A DNA stretch of 64,000 nucleotides from Gammaproteobacteria bacterium (GTDB lineage: Bacteria; Pseudomonadota; Gammaproteobacteria; Enterobacterales; Alteromonadaceae): contig JAHKAA010000010.1 in NCBI GenBank assembly GCA_018825965.1, forward strand, positions 124,001-188,000, written 5' to 3'. Below are positions 1-9,562 of this stretch, in pieces (positions within the stretch are counted from its first letter, which is position 1; every line of letters begins with the position of its first letter). Below the pieces are notes generated by a model. That model saw only the letters and a list, made by a program, of their open reading frames with translations, did not search any database and was not told the origin of the DNA. Both the position numbers and the translations under genes were made by a program.

Positions 1-673
1 TAATGGCATCGAGAATCAGCTCATTATTGGTTTTTTCTTCTTCATTACGTACTGCCATTTTTTCGGACAGCGGCAGGAAGATACAGTTAGCCTGAATAGC
101 ACCATACATGGTTGTTAATAAAGCAACCGCCATAGCGGGTCCAATCGCCTTTGGATCGGACATATTAGATAACATCGCCACTAAACCAATCAGAGTACCT
201 ATCATGCCCATGGCCGGACCTAAGTCCCCTAACTGTTTAAATACATTGATAGCGTTGTTGTGACGGGAATAGGTTAATTCGATGTCTTTTTCTAAAGTGC
301 CCCGAACCACATCGGCATCATGGCCATCCACCAGCATATTGATGCCTTTTTGCATAAAGGCATTGGGGATTTCCGCTTCTTCTAATGCCAGAAAACCACC
401 TTTACGGGCCGCATCCGCCAATTGCACAGCTTTTTCAATCAGCTCTTCTGCCGATTCAATTTTAAACATAAAGGCTTTACCAATGGCTTTCATTGCGTCA
501 GCCAACTGGGTGAAAGTGAATTTAATCACCACAGCAGTCAGGCTGCCACCAAACACTATCACGATAGAAACAAAATCGTAAAACATGCCTATGTTGCCGC
601 TGGAGCTTAAAAACATCGCCCAGCCCATCATGCCCATGACCGCGACTAATCCTATGACGGTTGCTAAATCCAC
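1..673 (-). CDS. pomA: Flagellar motor stator protein PomA (MotA family), 3' end cut by window
   Basis: Stator subunit that, with PomB, forms the ion channel turning the flagellum; inner membrane. About 224 residues are visible; the family is about 255 long, so the C-terminus lies beyond base 1. Hydrophobic segments occur near residues 4-22 and 30-50, and again after residue 145 (LGDLGPAMGMIGTLIGL, then AMAVALLTTMYGAI). The cytoplasmic loop carries R90, K91 and E98, matching the charged torque residues of PomA/MotA. The start is GTG at 673, preceded by GGGAGA at good spacing; no better ATG lies upstream. It is divergent from xseB-ispA-dxs, the arrangement known in Vibrio and Shewanella. The sodium-type assignment (Pom rather than Mot) is inferred from sequence resemblance and context. 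Confidence 0.9.
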   Translation of the reverse strand, partial: MDLATVIGLVAVMGMMGWAMFLSSSGNIGMFYDFVSIVIVFGGSLTAVVIKFTFTQLADAMKAIGKAFMFKIESAEELIEKAVQLADAARKGGFLALEEAEIPNAFMQKGINMLVDGHDADVVRGTLEKDIELTYSRHNNAINVFKQLGDLGPAMGMIGTLIGLVAMLSNMSDPKAIGPAMAVALLTTMYGAIQANCIFLPLSEKMAVRNEEEKTNNELILDAI

Positions 674-883
674 TGCGTATCTCCCGAAAAACTGAATGCA
701 AATATTTGGTTTTGTACCGGCCTTGAGCTGGTTTTATCTTAGCTTATAGTGAGTTATCGGCAAAAGTATGGGATAGTTAACTATAAATTCTGGCCTCAAA
801 CAAATTTATCCTTTCCTAATGCGGTCCTGATTGCTCATAATAGCGCGCTGGGCTTGGTCAGACATCCATTATCAGGCAAAAAT

Positions 884-1129
884 ATGACAAAAAAGAAAAC
901 AGATTTCAGCCATTTTGAGCAGAGTATTGCTGAGCTGGAACAGATAGTACAGCAACTGGAACAAGGCGACTTAAGCCTTGATCAAGCCTTGCAACAATTT
1001 GAACGTGGTATCGAACTCTCCCGTACCAGTCAGCAGCAACTGCAGGCTGCACAACAAAAAGTCCAGTTATTAGTCCAGGATGCAGGTCAGGACCAGCTGG
1101 AGCCTTTTGTGACAACTGAAGGTGAATGA
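884..1129 (+). CDS. xseB: Exodeoxyribonuclease VII small subunit
   Basis: Small subunit of exonuclease VII, which degrades single-stranded DNA with XseA (not in this window). The product is 81 aa, the usual family length, with the typical FEQSIAELEQIVQQLEQGDL start and a C-terminal helical stretch rich in Gln and Leu. The ATG at 884 gives the family-length protein; the frame stays open upstream to 749 but that extension does not resemble the family. It is the first gene of xseB-ispA-dxs and overlaps ispA by 8 bases, suggesting translational coupling. Confidence 0.93.
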   Translation: MTKKKTDFSHFEQSIAELEQIVQQLEQGDLSLDQALQQFERGIELSRTSQQQLQAAQQKVQLLVQDAGQDQLEPFVTTEGE

Positions 1130-2018
1130 TTTGACGTTAGTTTCTTTAACCTCGTACCAGCAACGGCTGGAACAGGTGCTGCAACAGCAATTAGAAAAAA
1201 AATCGCTGACCGACCCACGCCTGCATCAGGCCATGGCCTACAGTTTGTTGCTGGGGGGCAAACGCATGAGGCCCTTTTTAGTCTACAGTTGTGGTCAGAT
1301 GTTGGGGGCCTCTTTAGCCGATTTAGACGGCCCGGCCAGCGCTATTGAAGCTTTACATACCTATTCTTTAATCCATGACGATTTACCCGCCATGGATAAT
1401 GACGATTTACGCCGTGGTAAAGCCACTTGTCACAAAGCTTTTGATGAAGCCACTGCTATTTTGGCTGGAGATGCGCTGCAGTCCTTCGCTTTTGAACTGT
1501 TAAGTAGCCATAACTACCAACAGGTTCCGGCGCAACGTATTCTTGCGATGGTGCAACAACTGGCTTTGCATGCCGGCTACAACGGTATGTGCGGAGGTCA
1601 GGCTATTGATTTGGCTCATACCAATCAAAAAATGTCAGTGGAAGCTTTGGAACAGATGCATCAACTCAAAACCGGCGCTCTAATTGAATGTTCGGTGCGT
1701 TTTGCCTATCTGGCCAGTCCAGTGGATAATGTAGCTCATTTAGATGCTCTGGTGCGCTACAGCAGAGCCATAGGTTTAGCCTTCCAGGTGCAGGACGACA
1801 TTCTGGATATTGAAGGCGACACGCAAGTACTGGGCAAAACCGCTGGCTCCGATCAAAAAGCCAATAAAGCCACTTATCCGGCCTTATTAGGCCTGGAACA
1901 AGCCAGACAAAAAGCACAATTATTAGTTGAAGAGGCTCTGGCCGCTTTACGTGAACTCCCTTATGCAACAGACGAACTGGTGGCGTTGGCCCGGTACGTT
2001 ATTGCCCGACAGTTTTAA
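1122..2018 (+). CDS. ispA: Farnesyl diphosphate synthase (geranyltranstransferase)
   Basis: Condenses IPP with DMAPP and GPP to make farnesyl diphosphate in the cytoplasm. The 298-aa product has the first aspartate-rich motif ([15 protein letters not shown], about residues 86-100) and the second ([12 protein letters not shown], about 223-234), plus the GGKRMRP substrate-binding stretch. GTG at 1122 overlaps the xseB stop; a TTG at 1131 is an alternative start because AAGGTG lies six bases before it. The gene lies between xseB and dxs as in E. coli. Confidence 0.95.
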   Translation: MNDLTLVSLTSYQQRLEQVLQQQLEKKSLTDPRLHQAMAYSLLLGGKRMRPFLVYSCGQMLGASLADLDGPASAIEALHTYSLIHDDLPAMDNDDLRRGKATCHKAFDEATAILAGDALQSFAFELLSSHNYQQVPAQRILAMVQQLALHAGYNGMCGGQAIDLAHTNQKMSVEALEQMHQLKTGALIECSVRFAYLASPVDNVAHLDALVRYSRAIGLAFQVQDDILDIEGDTQVLGKTAGSDQKANKATYPALLGLEQARQKAQLLVEEALAALRELPYATDELVALARYVIARQF

Positions 2019-2031
2019 TACAGGCATTCTC

Positions 2032-3897
2032 ATGACACTAGCTAGTCACGATTTCCCTCTGCTGCAAAAAGCCAATTGGCCCGCAGAACTACGCCAGTTA
2101 CCGCAGGACCAACTGCCAGCGTTGAGCGACGAATTAAGAGCATTTTTATTAAAAACCGTCAGCCAAAGCAGTGGCCATTTTGCCTCAGGCCTTGGCACTA
2201 TTGAACTGACTGTTGCTTTGCATTATGTCTATAACACCCCTTTTGACCGTTTGATTTGGGATGTGGGTCATCAGGCTTATCCACATAAAATTCTGACTGG
2301 TCGCCGCGATCAGATGCACAGCATCCGACAGAAAGATGGCTTGCACCCTTTTCCATGGCGGGAAGAAAGTGAATACGACACCTTAAGTGTGGGCCATTCC
2401 AGCACCTCCATCAGTGCCGCTTTAGGCATGGCGATAGCGGCCCGTGCTGAACAGAAAAACCGTAAAGTTGTGGCTGTGATTGGCGATGGCGCTATTACCG
2501 CTGGTATGGCCTTTGAAGCGCTGAACCATGCAGGTGAAGTCAAACCCGATATGCTGGTGATTTTAAACGATAACGAAATGTCAATTTCTGAAAATGTCGG
2601 AGCGCTGAATCGTTATTTTGCCCGCATTTTATCCGGTAATTTTTATACCAGCCTGCGTGAAGGCGGTAAAAAGATTTTAAGTGGTGTTCCGCCTTTGCAC
2701 CAGTTAGCCAGTCGCGCTGAAGAACATTTTAAAGGCATGGTCACACCTGGTACTTTTTTTGAAGAACTGGGCTTTAACTACATAGGTCCTATTGATGGCC
2801 ATGACGTCACAGGTCTGGCGGATACCATTCGTAATATGCGCAATCTCAAAGGGCCACAATTACTGCATGTAGTGACCAAAAAGGGCAAAGGCTATTTACC
2901 GGCAGAGCAAGACCCTATTGGTTATCATGCGGTCAGTAAATTTGACCCTGCAGCCCAGTGTCAGCCTGCGAAAAAAGCTGGCAAAGCCACGTTTTCCAAT
3001 ATTTTTGGTCAGTGGATTTGCGATATGGCAGCTGTAGATCCAAAACTGCAGGGCATTACGCCAGCCATGCGCGAAGGCTCAGATTTAGTGCAGTTTTCAA
3101 AAAGTTATCCCGATCGCTATTTTGATGTGGCTATTGCTGAACAACATGCGGTGACTTTAGCCGCGGGTATGGCGATTGAAGGATTAAAACCTGTAGTGGC
3201 TATCTATTCCAGCTTTCTGCAGCGTGGTTATGACCAGCTTATTCACGATATTGCCATCCAGAACCTGGATGTATTATTTGCGATAGACCGCGCTGGCGTA
3301 GTGGGCGCCGACGGCCCTACTCACCAGGGTTCGTTCGATTTAAGTTTTATGCGCTGCATTCCCAATATGCTGATTATGGTGCCTTCGGATGAAAACGAAT
3401 GCCGCCAGATGTTGTATACAGGCTATCAGCACAAAGGGCCTGCGGCAGTGCGTTATCCTCGTGGCAGTGGCACTGGTGAAGCTCCGGAAGCCGTTATGAG
3501 CGAATTGGCTTTAGGTAAGGGTGTCATTCGCCGTCAGGGTGAAAAAGTTGCCTTACTGGCGTTTGGCCCTTTATTACAGGCTTGTCATTCAGTAGCTGAG
3601 CAGTTAAACGCAACTTTGGTGGATATGCGTTTTGTTAAACCTCTGGATCAAGAGTTGCTGACAGAGCTGAGTCAAAGCCACAGCCATTTTGTGACCATTG
3701 AAGACAATGCGCTGATGGGTGGTGCAGGTTCTGCAGTCAATGAATTTTGCATTGCAGAGCAGTTGCCTGTGAAACTTCTGAATATCGGCCTGCCTGATCT
3801 CTTTATCAAACACGGTACTCAGGAACAGATCTACGCTGAACTGGGTTTAGACTGTGTCGGTATCCAGGCCAAAGTAGCAGCTTTTCTTAGTCGTTAA
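2032..3897 (+). CDS. dxs: 1-deoxy-D-xylulose-5-phosphate synthase
   Basis: Thiamine-diphosphate enzyme that joins pyruvate and glyceraldehyde 3-phosphate in the first step of the MEP isoprenoid pathway. From ATG 2032 the product is 621 aa, against 620 in E. coli. Visible motifs are the thiamine-diphosphate motif [15 protein letters not shown]...LNDNEMSIS, the [15 protein letters not shown] segment and the transketolase domain with [15 protein letters not shown]. The frame is open back to 1927 inside ispA, but ATG 2032, 13 bases after the ispA stop, matches the family N-terminus. A strong terminator follows. Confidence 0.96.
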   Translation: MTLASHDFPLLQKANWPAELRQLPQDQLPALSDELRAFLLKTVSQSSGHFASGLGTIELTVALHYVYNTPFDRLIWDVGHQAYPHKILTGRRDQMHSIRQKDGLHPFPWREESEYDTLSVGHSSTSISAALGMAIAARAEQKNRKVVAVIGDGAITAGMAFEALNHAGEVKPDMLVILNDNEMSISENVGALNRYFARILSGNFYTSLREGGKKILSGVPPLHQLASRAEEHFKGMVTPGTFFEELGFNYIGPIDGHDVTGLADTIRNMRNLKGPQLLHVVTKKGKGYLPAEQDPIGYHAVSKFDPAAQCQPAKKAGKATFSNIFGQWICDMAAVDPKLQGITPAMREGSDLVQFSKSYPDRYFDVAIAEQHAVTLAAGMAIEGLKPVVAIYSSFLQRGYDQLIHDIAIQNLDVLFAIDRAGVVGADGPTHQGSFDLSFMRCIPNMLIMVPSDENECRQMLYTGYQHKGPAAVRYPRGSGTGEAPEAVMSELALGKGVIRRQGEKVALLAFGPLLQACHSVAEQLNATLVDMRFVKPLDQELLTELSQSHSHFVTIEDNALMGGAGSAVNEFCIAEQLPVKLLNIGLPDLFIKHGTQEQIYAELGLDCVGIQAKVAAFLSR

Positions 3898-3913
3898 TCC
3901 TGCCCTGCCGTAC

Positions 3914-3938
3914 GGGCGCGGTTTACCCGCGCCCTTTT
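3914..3938 (+). terminator. Rho-independent terminator after dxs
   Basis: An 8-bp stem GGGCGCGG / CCGCGCCC with a 5-base loop is followed by TTTT, 17 bases after the dxs stop. It ends the xseB-ispA-dxs transcript before the convergent propeller-GGDEF gene. Confidence 0.85.
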
Positions 3939-3991
3939 CAAATCCCAATTCAATTCAGCAGGCAACAACGCTGTGGCTTCAAGGACAACGG

Positions 3992-6900
3992 CTAAGGGCG
4001 GTAGCTTTTTACTTCAAACCACGCCAGGCCATCCGCCAATAGTTTTTCAATCTGCATATCGATTAGCCCTGAATCCTCAAACTCAAAGGCATCGACCTGC
4101 GGATCAAAACCTACAGTAGCACAACCATTACGACCTGATTCCTTCACTTTGCTCAGTGCGATTTCAGCCAGTTGCAAAGAGATTTCCCATGAAATCAGTT
4201 GCCCGCCTAACAGCTCCAGCGGAAAACAGCTGTAACCAATGGAGCAGGTCAAAGACACGGTTCGCCCATCCGGGATTTGAAAATTAGCTTGTGCAACCAA
4301 TTGATTCAACTGCAATGCAAAATCACGCACTGTGGCAAATTCGACGTCCCGCAGCACCAGGACAAACTGCTCACCGGCAAAACGCACCACATAGTCAGCT
4401 CCCCGGCTTTCACGTAACAACAGACCACTGATTTGCTGTAATACGCTGTCTCCTGCGCTATTGCCGTACAAATCATTGATGGATTTAAAGTTATCCATAT
4501 CCAGTTGCAACAAGGCTATACATTTGCCCTGTTGCAGCATGGCGTCTCTGTTGTGCTGATACTGCTCTACGTCTTTGGGCAACTGTTCAAACAAAAAACG
4601 GCGGTTTCTAAGGCCAGTTAAAGTGTCTTTATGCGTCAGCTGCGACAACTGTTCATTCAACTCACTCAAACGCGAGTTGCTGTTTTCCAGCTCTGCTGTA
4701 CGTTGGCGCACCAGTTTACTCAACTCCTGCTGCTGCATGACCGCATTACGGCGCCACAACCAGGCCAAACCGTACAAAGCCAGCACCAGCAATAAAGCCC
4801 ATAAACCTTTGTACACTATAGTTTCAGTAAATAATCGGGGGACCACCAGATCCAGCTTTAATTGCTGCTGATCTGTCCAGCCCTGACTGGCATAACGGGC
4901 CTGCACTACAAACTGATAACTGCCGGGTGGCAAATTGGTATAAATAGCCTCGCGTCTCTGACCCACGTGCTGCCATTCCTGATCAAAACCACTCAATTGA
5001 TAGCGAAATTCAATGGCATTGGCTTTAATAAACTCAAGCGCGCTATAACGGATACTGATATTACGATCTGAGGTTTCCAGTACCAATTGTTGCTGCTCTG
5101 GCAATAAAGCATAAGGCTTTTGCCCTGTGACATCCTGAAGTAAAGGCTGTAAGGGCCTGTCCGGTGCCATGGTCAATTGCAAAGGCACAGCCACCAGACC
5201 TTTTAAACTGGGAAACCATAGCTGGTCCTGCCATTTAGCCACTTTGCTGTGACCGGCACCATTACAACAACGACCGGGAGCAGTGCCTAATTGGCGATCG
5301 TAGGGCGATAAGACCAGCTCGAAATGAAGTACCTTGCCACTGTCTTTTGCCGCCGGAGGTCTGAACCTGAATACCCCTTTTAAGCTGCTTGCCCACAGAT
5401 AATCCGAGTCTCTGTCATACCATAAACTAATCACCGGATCCAAAGGCAAACCGTTACTGCTGTCGTACTGCTGCCACTGCCCTTGCAAAGTTTTGATAAA
5501 CAAACCATCGTCCAGCGTAGCCACCAGCATTTGTTGATCCGCTAAGGTTAAAACGCTGGTGATGTAAGCGCCAAATAAAGGCGTGCCTAACCCTACCCTG
5601 TTGAGTTTTTCCTGCTGATACCAATACAAACCGCTGGTCGTGCCGACCAGTAAATCCTGGCCCTGATCTTCAATGACGGTGACAAAAGCCGATTCGAGGT
5701 CCGCATTAAAGGGCGCGGCTTTCAGTGTTTCACCATCATAGTGATACAAACCATTAGCACCACCAAACCATAAGCCTGTCTCTGCGTGAGGTTGCACCAC
5801 ACGAATAGAGGCTGTAGCTAACTCTTTAAAGGGCCGGCTGACTTTACGGTCGTCAAAGTTGTACAACAATAAACCATGGTCAGTGCCCAGCCACAGCTGA
5901 TTGCTCCTGTCATAAAAATCATAAACTGTACTTTGACCCAGCGACTGATGATCCACCAGCTCTACAAAATGCTGATCGGCTTTTAACAAGCCGACATTGG
6001 TTTGGGTTGCCACCAGAAGGCTATTTAAACGCGCTGAATAGCGCACACTGCGCACCACAACATCCTGCTGGCCAACACCGACCACACGGCGCATTTTGCC
6101 AGGGGAAGCACGGTAAAGGCCTTCGCTGAAACTCGCCAACCAAATGTTATGGTCTCTGTCTTCAAAAATATCACTGAACCAGGGCGAGCTGCCCAATTCT
6201 TCAGCACTGATATGTTGCCACTCTTGTCCGGCATGGCGGTGATACAACTTGTTGTAACCAGAGATCCAGTCGTTGCCTGAGCTGTCTTTAAACAACTTAT
6301 AAATAGCTGAATTATCCACGCCGTGAATATCACAACGAACCACCTGCTGCTTTTTATCCAGATGGAAATAACCAGACTCACTGGCGAAATGCAAGGTATC
6401 GTTAAACCAGCTTAAATCGTACAACGGATGTTGTTGCAGTTCGTCAGGTAAGAGGATTTTTTGAATTTCGCCCTCCGGGCTTAATTTATATAAAAATTTA
6501 GTGGTGCTGATTAATACCGAGTCGCCTGCCATTTCAATCTGTACTACAGATTCTTTGATGCTTTGCACCCGGCTGACTTTACCTTGTTTTACCTTAAATA
6601 AATTTTCGGCTGCCACCCATATTTCATCCGGCGCTACCTGCACTATAGAGGTGACTTCAGCCAAAATAGGGTAACGGTCGAACTTCAGAGTTTGGGGGTC
6701 AAAACCAGAAAGGCCGGCTTTGGTGCCGACCCACATATAACCTTGTTGATCCAACAAGAGTTTATTGATGGAGTTGCTGGCCAACTGGCGGCTGGTTTTG
6801 GTACTGAACTGGGTGAAATGATAGCCGTCAAAACGATTTAAACCATATAAAGTGCCAACCCAGACATAACCCAATGGGTCCTGACTGACAGCCCGGACGG

Positions 6901-7036
6901 AATTTGATGACAAACCATCAGCACTGTTCCAGTGCTTAATATCAAAATCATAAATGGAACCCGTCTGGCCCTCAGAGGATACAGCAACAGAAAAAAAGGC
7001 TAAAAAAACCAAGAGCGGAAAACGCACACAGATCAC
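3992..7036 (-). CDS. Two-component-propeller / Y_Y_Y / degenerate GGDEF membrane sensor
   Basis: A 1014-aa inner-membrane sensor. Order: signal peptide (about 1-22, VFLAFFSVAVSS); about 14 Reg_prop repeats with the pattern GYVWVGTLYGLNRFDGYHF, expected to form two periplasmic propellers; a Y_Y_Y domain (about 680-745, FRYQLSGFDQEW...LPPGSYQFVVQA); one transmembrane helix (about 758-780); a short coiled coil; a GGDEF domain. The GGDEF domain keeps LDMDNFKSINDLYG, but the signature reads RFAGEQF (A887-F891), with the fourth position Gln instead of Glu. An RxxD inhibitory-site motif (RGAD) sits five residues before it. Diguanylate cyclase activity is therefore doubtful; a c-di-GMP-binding role is possible. 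It lies 23 bases downstream of pgpA on the same strand. Ligand unknown. Confidence 0.88.
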   Translation of the reverse strand: MICVRFPLLVFLAFFSVAVSSEGQTGSIYDFDIKHWNSADGLSSNSVRAVSQDPLGYVWVGTLYGLNRFDGYHFTQFSTKTSRQLASNSINKLLLDQQGYMWVGTKAGLSGFDPQTLKFDRYPILAEVTSIVQVAPDEIWVAAENLFKVKQGKVSRVQSIKESVVQIEMAGDSVLISTTKFLYKLSPEGEIQKILLPDELQQHPLYDLSWFNDTLHFASESGYFHLDKKQQVVRCDIHGVDNSAIYKLFKDSSGNDWISGYNKLYHRHAGQEWQHISAEELGSSPWFSDIFEDRDHNIWLASFSEGLYRASPGKMRRVVGVGQQDVVVRSVRYSARLNSLLVATQTNVGLLKADQHFVELVDHQSLGQSTVYDFYDRSNQLWLGTDHGLLLYNFDDRKVSRPFKELATASIRVVQPHAETGLWFGGANGLYHYDGETLKAAPFNADLESAFVTVIEDQGQDLLVGTTSGLYWYQQEKLNRVGLGTPLFGAYITSVLTLADQQMLVATLDDGLFIKTLQGQWQQYDSSNGLPLDPVISLWYDRDSDYLWASSLKGVFRFRPPAAKDSGKVLHFELVLSPYDRQLGTAPGRCCNGAGHSKVAKWQDQLWFPSLKGLVAVPLQLTMAPDRPLQPLLQDVTGQKPYALLPEQQQLVLETSDRNISIRYSALEFIKANAIEFRYQLSGFDQEWQHVGQRREAIYTNLPPGSYQFVVQARYASQGWTDQQQLKLDLVVPRLFTETIVYKGLWALLLVLALYGLAWLWRRNAVMQQQELSKLVRQRTAELENSNSRLSELNEQLSQLTHKDTLTGLRNRRFLFEQLPKDVEQYQHNRDAMLQQGKCIALLQLDMDNFKSINDLYGNSAGDSVLQQISGLLLRESRGADYVVRFAGEQFVLVLRDVEFATVRDFALQLNQLVAQANFQIPDGRTVSLTCSIGYSCFPLELLGGQLISWEISLQLAEIALSKVKESGRNGCATVGFDPQVDAFEFEDSGLIDMQIEKLLADGLAWFEVKSYRP

Positions 7037-7059
7037 CAGGTTGCAGGGAAAAATTTATA

Positions 7060-7554
7060 TTAACTAAAAGCTTGCCACTGCACCAGCGCGAAGAGGATCA
7101 GCCAGCTAAAGAATCCAGCCAGCATGTCGTCAATCATAATGCCAAAACCACCGTGGATTGTTTTATCCAGTAAGCGAATGGGCCAGGGTTTAACGATATC
7201 AAAAAAACGGAAGAGTAAAAAACCAATCAACAGATACTGCCATTCGAACGGAATACACCACATGGCCAGGCTATAACCCGCCACTTCATCCCAGACGATA
7301 GCGCCATGATCATGCTCACCTATGTCTTTGGCTGTTTGTCCACAGACATAACAACCCAGTACAAAAGCAAACAAAATCCAAGCCATGGCCCATTGAGGAC
7401 TTAATAAGGACTGCAGAAAAATCAGGGGCAGTGCCGCAAGGGTACCAAAAGTACCAGGCGCTTTAGGGGCCAGACCTGAACCAAAACCCAAAGCAAGAAA
7501 ATGAGTCCATTTTCTCAAGTCAAATTCAGGGGTGGTTTTTTGTGTGGATGCCAT
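7060..7554 (-). CDS. pgpA: Phosphatidylglycerophosphatase A
   Basis: Membrane phosphatase that converts phosphatidylglycerophosphate to phosphatidylglycerol. The 164-aa product shows the family N-terminus (FLALGFGSGLAPKAPGTFGTLAALPL) and the conserved VWDEVAGYSLAMWCIPFEWQYLLIGFLLFRFFDIVKPWPI stretch (given here as its start, VWDEVAG, and end, KPWPI), plus IDDMLAG near the C-terminus. Its ATG overlaps the thiL stop by one base (TAATG), so the two are translationally coupled, as in E. coli. Confidence 0.95.
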   Translation of the reverse strand: MASTQKTTPEFDLRKWTHFLALGFGSGLAPKAPGTFGTLAALPLIFLQSLLSPQWAMAWILFAFVLGCYVCGQTAKDIGEHDHGAIVWDEVAGYSLAMWCIPFEWQYLLIGFLLFRFFDIVKPWPIRLLDKTIHGGFGIMIDDMLAGFFSWLILFALVQWQAFS

Positions 7555-8513
7555 TAAAAGTGCTCAAAACCCTGGTGCTGATACACAAAGGGCAATTCGC
7601 CCTGCTTAAAGTCCAGCTTACCCACAGCACCTGTAATACGACCTATGCAAGTGACAGGTACACCATAAGGAGAAAGTAATACTTCTAATGAGCCCCGGCG
7701 ATTCTCCGGCACAGTGAACACAAGTTCGTAATCCTCACCACCGGACAAGGCATAGTTCAAGGCTTGTTCTGCACTACAGCTGTCTTTTAAGGCTTGCGAC
7801 ATCGGCAGCTTGTTAACATCCACCACAGCCCCTACTTTGGAACGACGTAAAATATGAGGTAAATCACCGGCAAGGCCATCAGAGATATCCATAGCTGAAC
7901 TTGCGATGTTCCGCAGCGCCTGACCTAAAGCGACACGGGCCGTTGGATAGTGAAAACGTTGCAATATATGAGCCCGGTGTTTTTTGCTGATTTCGACTTT
8001 GTTTTGCACCAGTTGTAAACCCAAAGCGGCATCACCTAAAGTGCCTGTCACATACAGATAGTCACCGTTCTGAGCTCCTGCACGGGTAATAGCTTTTCCC
8101 TTAGGCACTAAACCTTTGGCAATCATGGTTAAACTCAAAGGCCCACGGGTGGTATCACCGCCAATCAGCTGGCAATTGTAATAATCCGCTGTTTCACTTA
8201 AACCTTCGGCAAAAGCAAGCAACCAGTCTTCATCCACTTTAGGTAAAGTTAAAGCTAAAGATAACCAGCAGGGTTCTGCACCCATAGCGGCTAAATCGCT
8301 GACATTGACTGCCACCAATTTATGCCCAAGCGAGCGCGGATCGACGTCCGGAAAAAAATGGATGCCTTCGACCATGCTGTCGGTGGTGATCACCAGATCA
8401 CAACCTTCACGTACCTGCAACACAGCTCCGTCGTCGCCAATACCAATGGCAACGTCCGTGCGTTTACGGCCCGCTTCAGCAAAACAACGTTGAATTAACT
8501 CAAATTCACCCAT
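7554..8513 (-). CDS. thiL: Thiamine-monophosphate kinase
   Basis: Phosphorylates thiamine monophosphate to the active cofactor thiamine diphosphate. The 319-aa product has the family start MGEFELIQRCF, the GIGDDGAVL nucleotide-binding motif, TTDSMVEGIHF, VNVSDLAAMGAEP and GGDTTRG, which are typical metal and ATP ligands of the PurM/ThiL fold. A terminator-like hairpin stands immediately before the ATG and its T tract touches the start codon, so no ordinary ribosome binding site is visible. It is followed by pgpA with one-base overlap. Confidence 0.95.
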   Translation of the reverse strand: MGEFELIQRCFAEAGRKRTDVAIGIGDDGAVLQVREGCDLVITTDSMVEGIHFFPDVDPRSLGHKLVAVNVSDLAAMGAEPCWLSLALTLPKVDEDWLLAFAEGLSETADYYNCQLIGGDTTRGPLSLTMIAKGLVPKGKAITRAGAQNGDYLYVTGTLGDAALGLQLVQNKVEISKKHRAHILQRFHYPTARVALGQALRNIASSAMDISDGLAGDLPHILRRSKVGAVVDVNKLPMSQALKDSCSAEQALNYALSGGEDYELVFTVPENRRGSLEVLLSPYGVPVTCIGRITGAVGKLDFKQGELPFVYQHQGFEHF

Positions 8514-8536
8514 AAAAAAGCCGACTTACGCCGGCT
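8514..8536 (-). terminator. Terminator-like hairpin between nusB and thiL, abutting the thiL ATG
   Basis: On the minus strand a 7-bp stem AGCCGGC / GTCGGCT (one G-U pair) with a GTAA loop is followed by six T residues and then directly by the thiL ATG. It could end the nusB transcript or act as an attenuator/translation barrier for thiL. Confidence 0.65.
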
Positions 8537-8545
8537 CTCCATTTT

Positions 8546-8959
8546 TTATTCGGCTCGCAGGCGTTTAACGGCTTTATCAAGTATGCCGTTGACAAACTTG
8601 TGGCTGTCATCGGCCGCAAAGGCTTTTGCCAGTTCGATGGCTTCGTTAATCACCACCTTGTAAGGCACATCCAGCCGGTATTTCAGCTCGTAAGCTGAGA
8701 CCCGTAGTATGGCTTTTTCGACCAGATCAATTTCTTCAAAAGGACGGTCTAAAAACGGCTTTACGGCTTCATCCAATACCGGATGATTTACGGCCACACC
8801 ACGCAAAATATCCTGGAAATAGCCCACGTCCAGATGTTTGGTGTTTTGTTCCAGCAATAACTGCTGTTCAATATCACCAATAGGGTTTTTGCTGACCTGC
8901 CAGCTATAAACTCCCTGAACGGCCAAAGAACGGGCCAAACGACGTGCATTAGGTTTCAT
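8546..8959 (-). CDS. nusB: Transcription antitermination factor NusB
   Basis: Binds boxA RNA with NusE in rRNA antitermination complexes. From ATG 8959 the product is 137 aa ([21 protein letters not shown]), the family length. AGGA lies seven bases before this ATG, which makes it a better start than the in-frame TTG codons just upstream. Conserved features include the RRLARxLAVQ N-terminus, the [22 protein letters not shown] segment and [26 protein letters not shown] (shown as [10 protein letters not shown]...FVNGILD). It lies 9 bases after ribH, the usual order. Confidence 0.95.
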   Translation of the reverse strand: MKPNARRLARSLAVQGVYSWQVSKNPIGDIEQQLLLEQNTKHLDVGYFQDILRGVAVNHPVLDEAVKPFLDRPFEEIDLVEKAILRVSAYELKYRLDVPYKVVINEAIELAKAFAADDSHKFVNGILDKAVKRLRAE

Positions 8960-8968
8960 CAACAAATC

Positions 8969-9433
8969 CTACAACTGAGAGAGAACGTTTACCATTTCCA
9001 GCGAGGACATCGCTGCTTCTGCGCCTTTATTGCCCATTTTTGTACCGGCACGCTCAACAGCCTGCTCAATACTGTCGACAGTCAATACGCCAAAAGCAAC
9101 TGGAATACTGTGCTGCATCATGACCTGAGCCAGGCCCTTGGTGCATTCGCCTGCTACATATTCAAAATGAGGTGTACCACCACGGATCACCGCACCTAAG
9201 GCGATGATCGCGTCGTATTTACCACTGGCCGCTACTTTTTGTACCGCTAATGGCATTTCAAAAGCGCCTGGAATGCGAACCACAGTGATATCCTGATCAG
9301 CGATGTCACCTACACGTTTTAAGGTATCTACAGCGCCGTCTAATAAACTTTCGACAATAAAGCTGTTGAATCTGGCCACAACGATGGCAAACTTTTTACC
9401 TTTAGCGGTTAAACCTGCTTCAATCACCTGCAT
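8969..9433 (-). CDS. ribH: 6,7-dimethyl-8-ribityllumazine synthase
   Basis: Penultimate step of riboflavin synthesis; forms an icosahedral 60-mer in most bacteria. The 154-aa product has the family motifs [46 protein letters not shown] and [15 protein letters not shown], and a C-terminal [16 protein letters not shown] 9433 is preceded by GGAGG-like GGACCTCCA complement at proper spacing. It lies between ribB(X) and nusB. Confidence 0.96.
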   Translation of the reverse strand: MQVIEAGLTAKGKKFAIVVARFNSFIVESLLDGAVDTLKRVGDIADQDITVVRIPGAFEMPLAVQKVAASGKYDAIIALGAVIRGGTPHFEYVAGECTKGLAQVMMQHSIPVAFGVLTVDSIEQAVERAGTKMGNKGAEAAMSSLEMVNVLSQL

Positions 9434-9562
9434 TGGAGGTCCTTATTGCAATTGAGCTGCAAAAAAATGGTTTTAAAAACCAGAATTCAAAAAAACGGGC
9501 GCCATGATAACACAAGATAACCCGTCCCCTGCTACTGTTTCTGCACCAGTTGTTACAGAGTC

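Noticed and set aside
1927..2031. Upstream extension of dxs into ispA
   Set aside because: The extra 35 residues do not match Dxs and overlap ispA codons; ATG 2032 gives the family length.
6025..6381. 118-aa minus-strand frame inside the propeller-GGDEF gene
   Set aside because: Alternative frame of a repeat-rich gene; no domain and no independent start signal.
9434..9562. FMN riboswitch in the riboflavin operon
   Set aside because: I looked in the spacers of the rib operon, including before nrdR and ribH, and saw none of the conserved RFN core. A covariance search would settle it.
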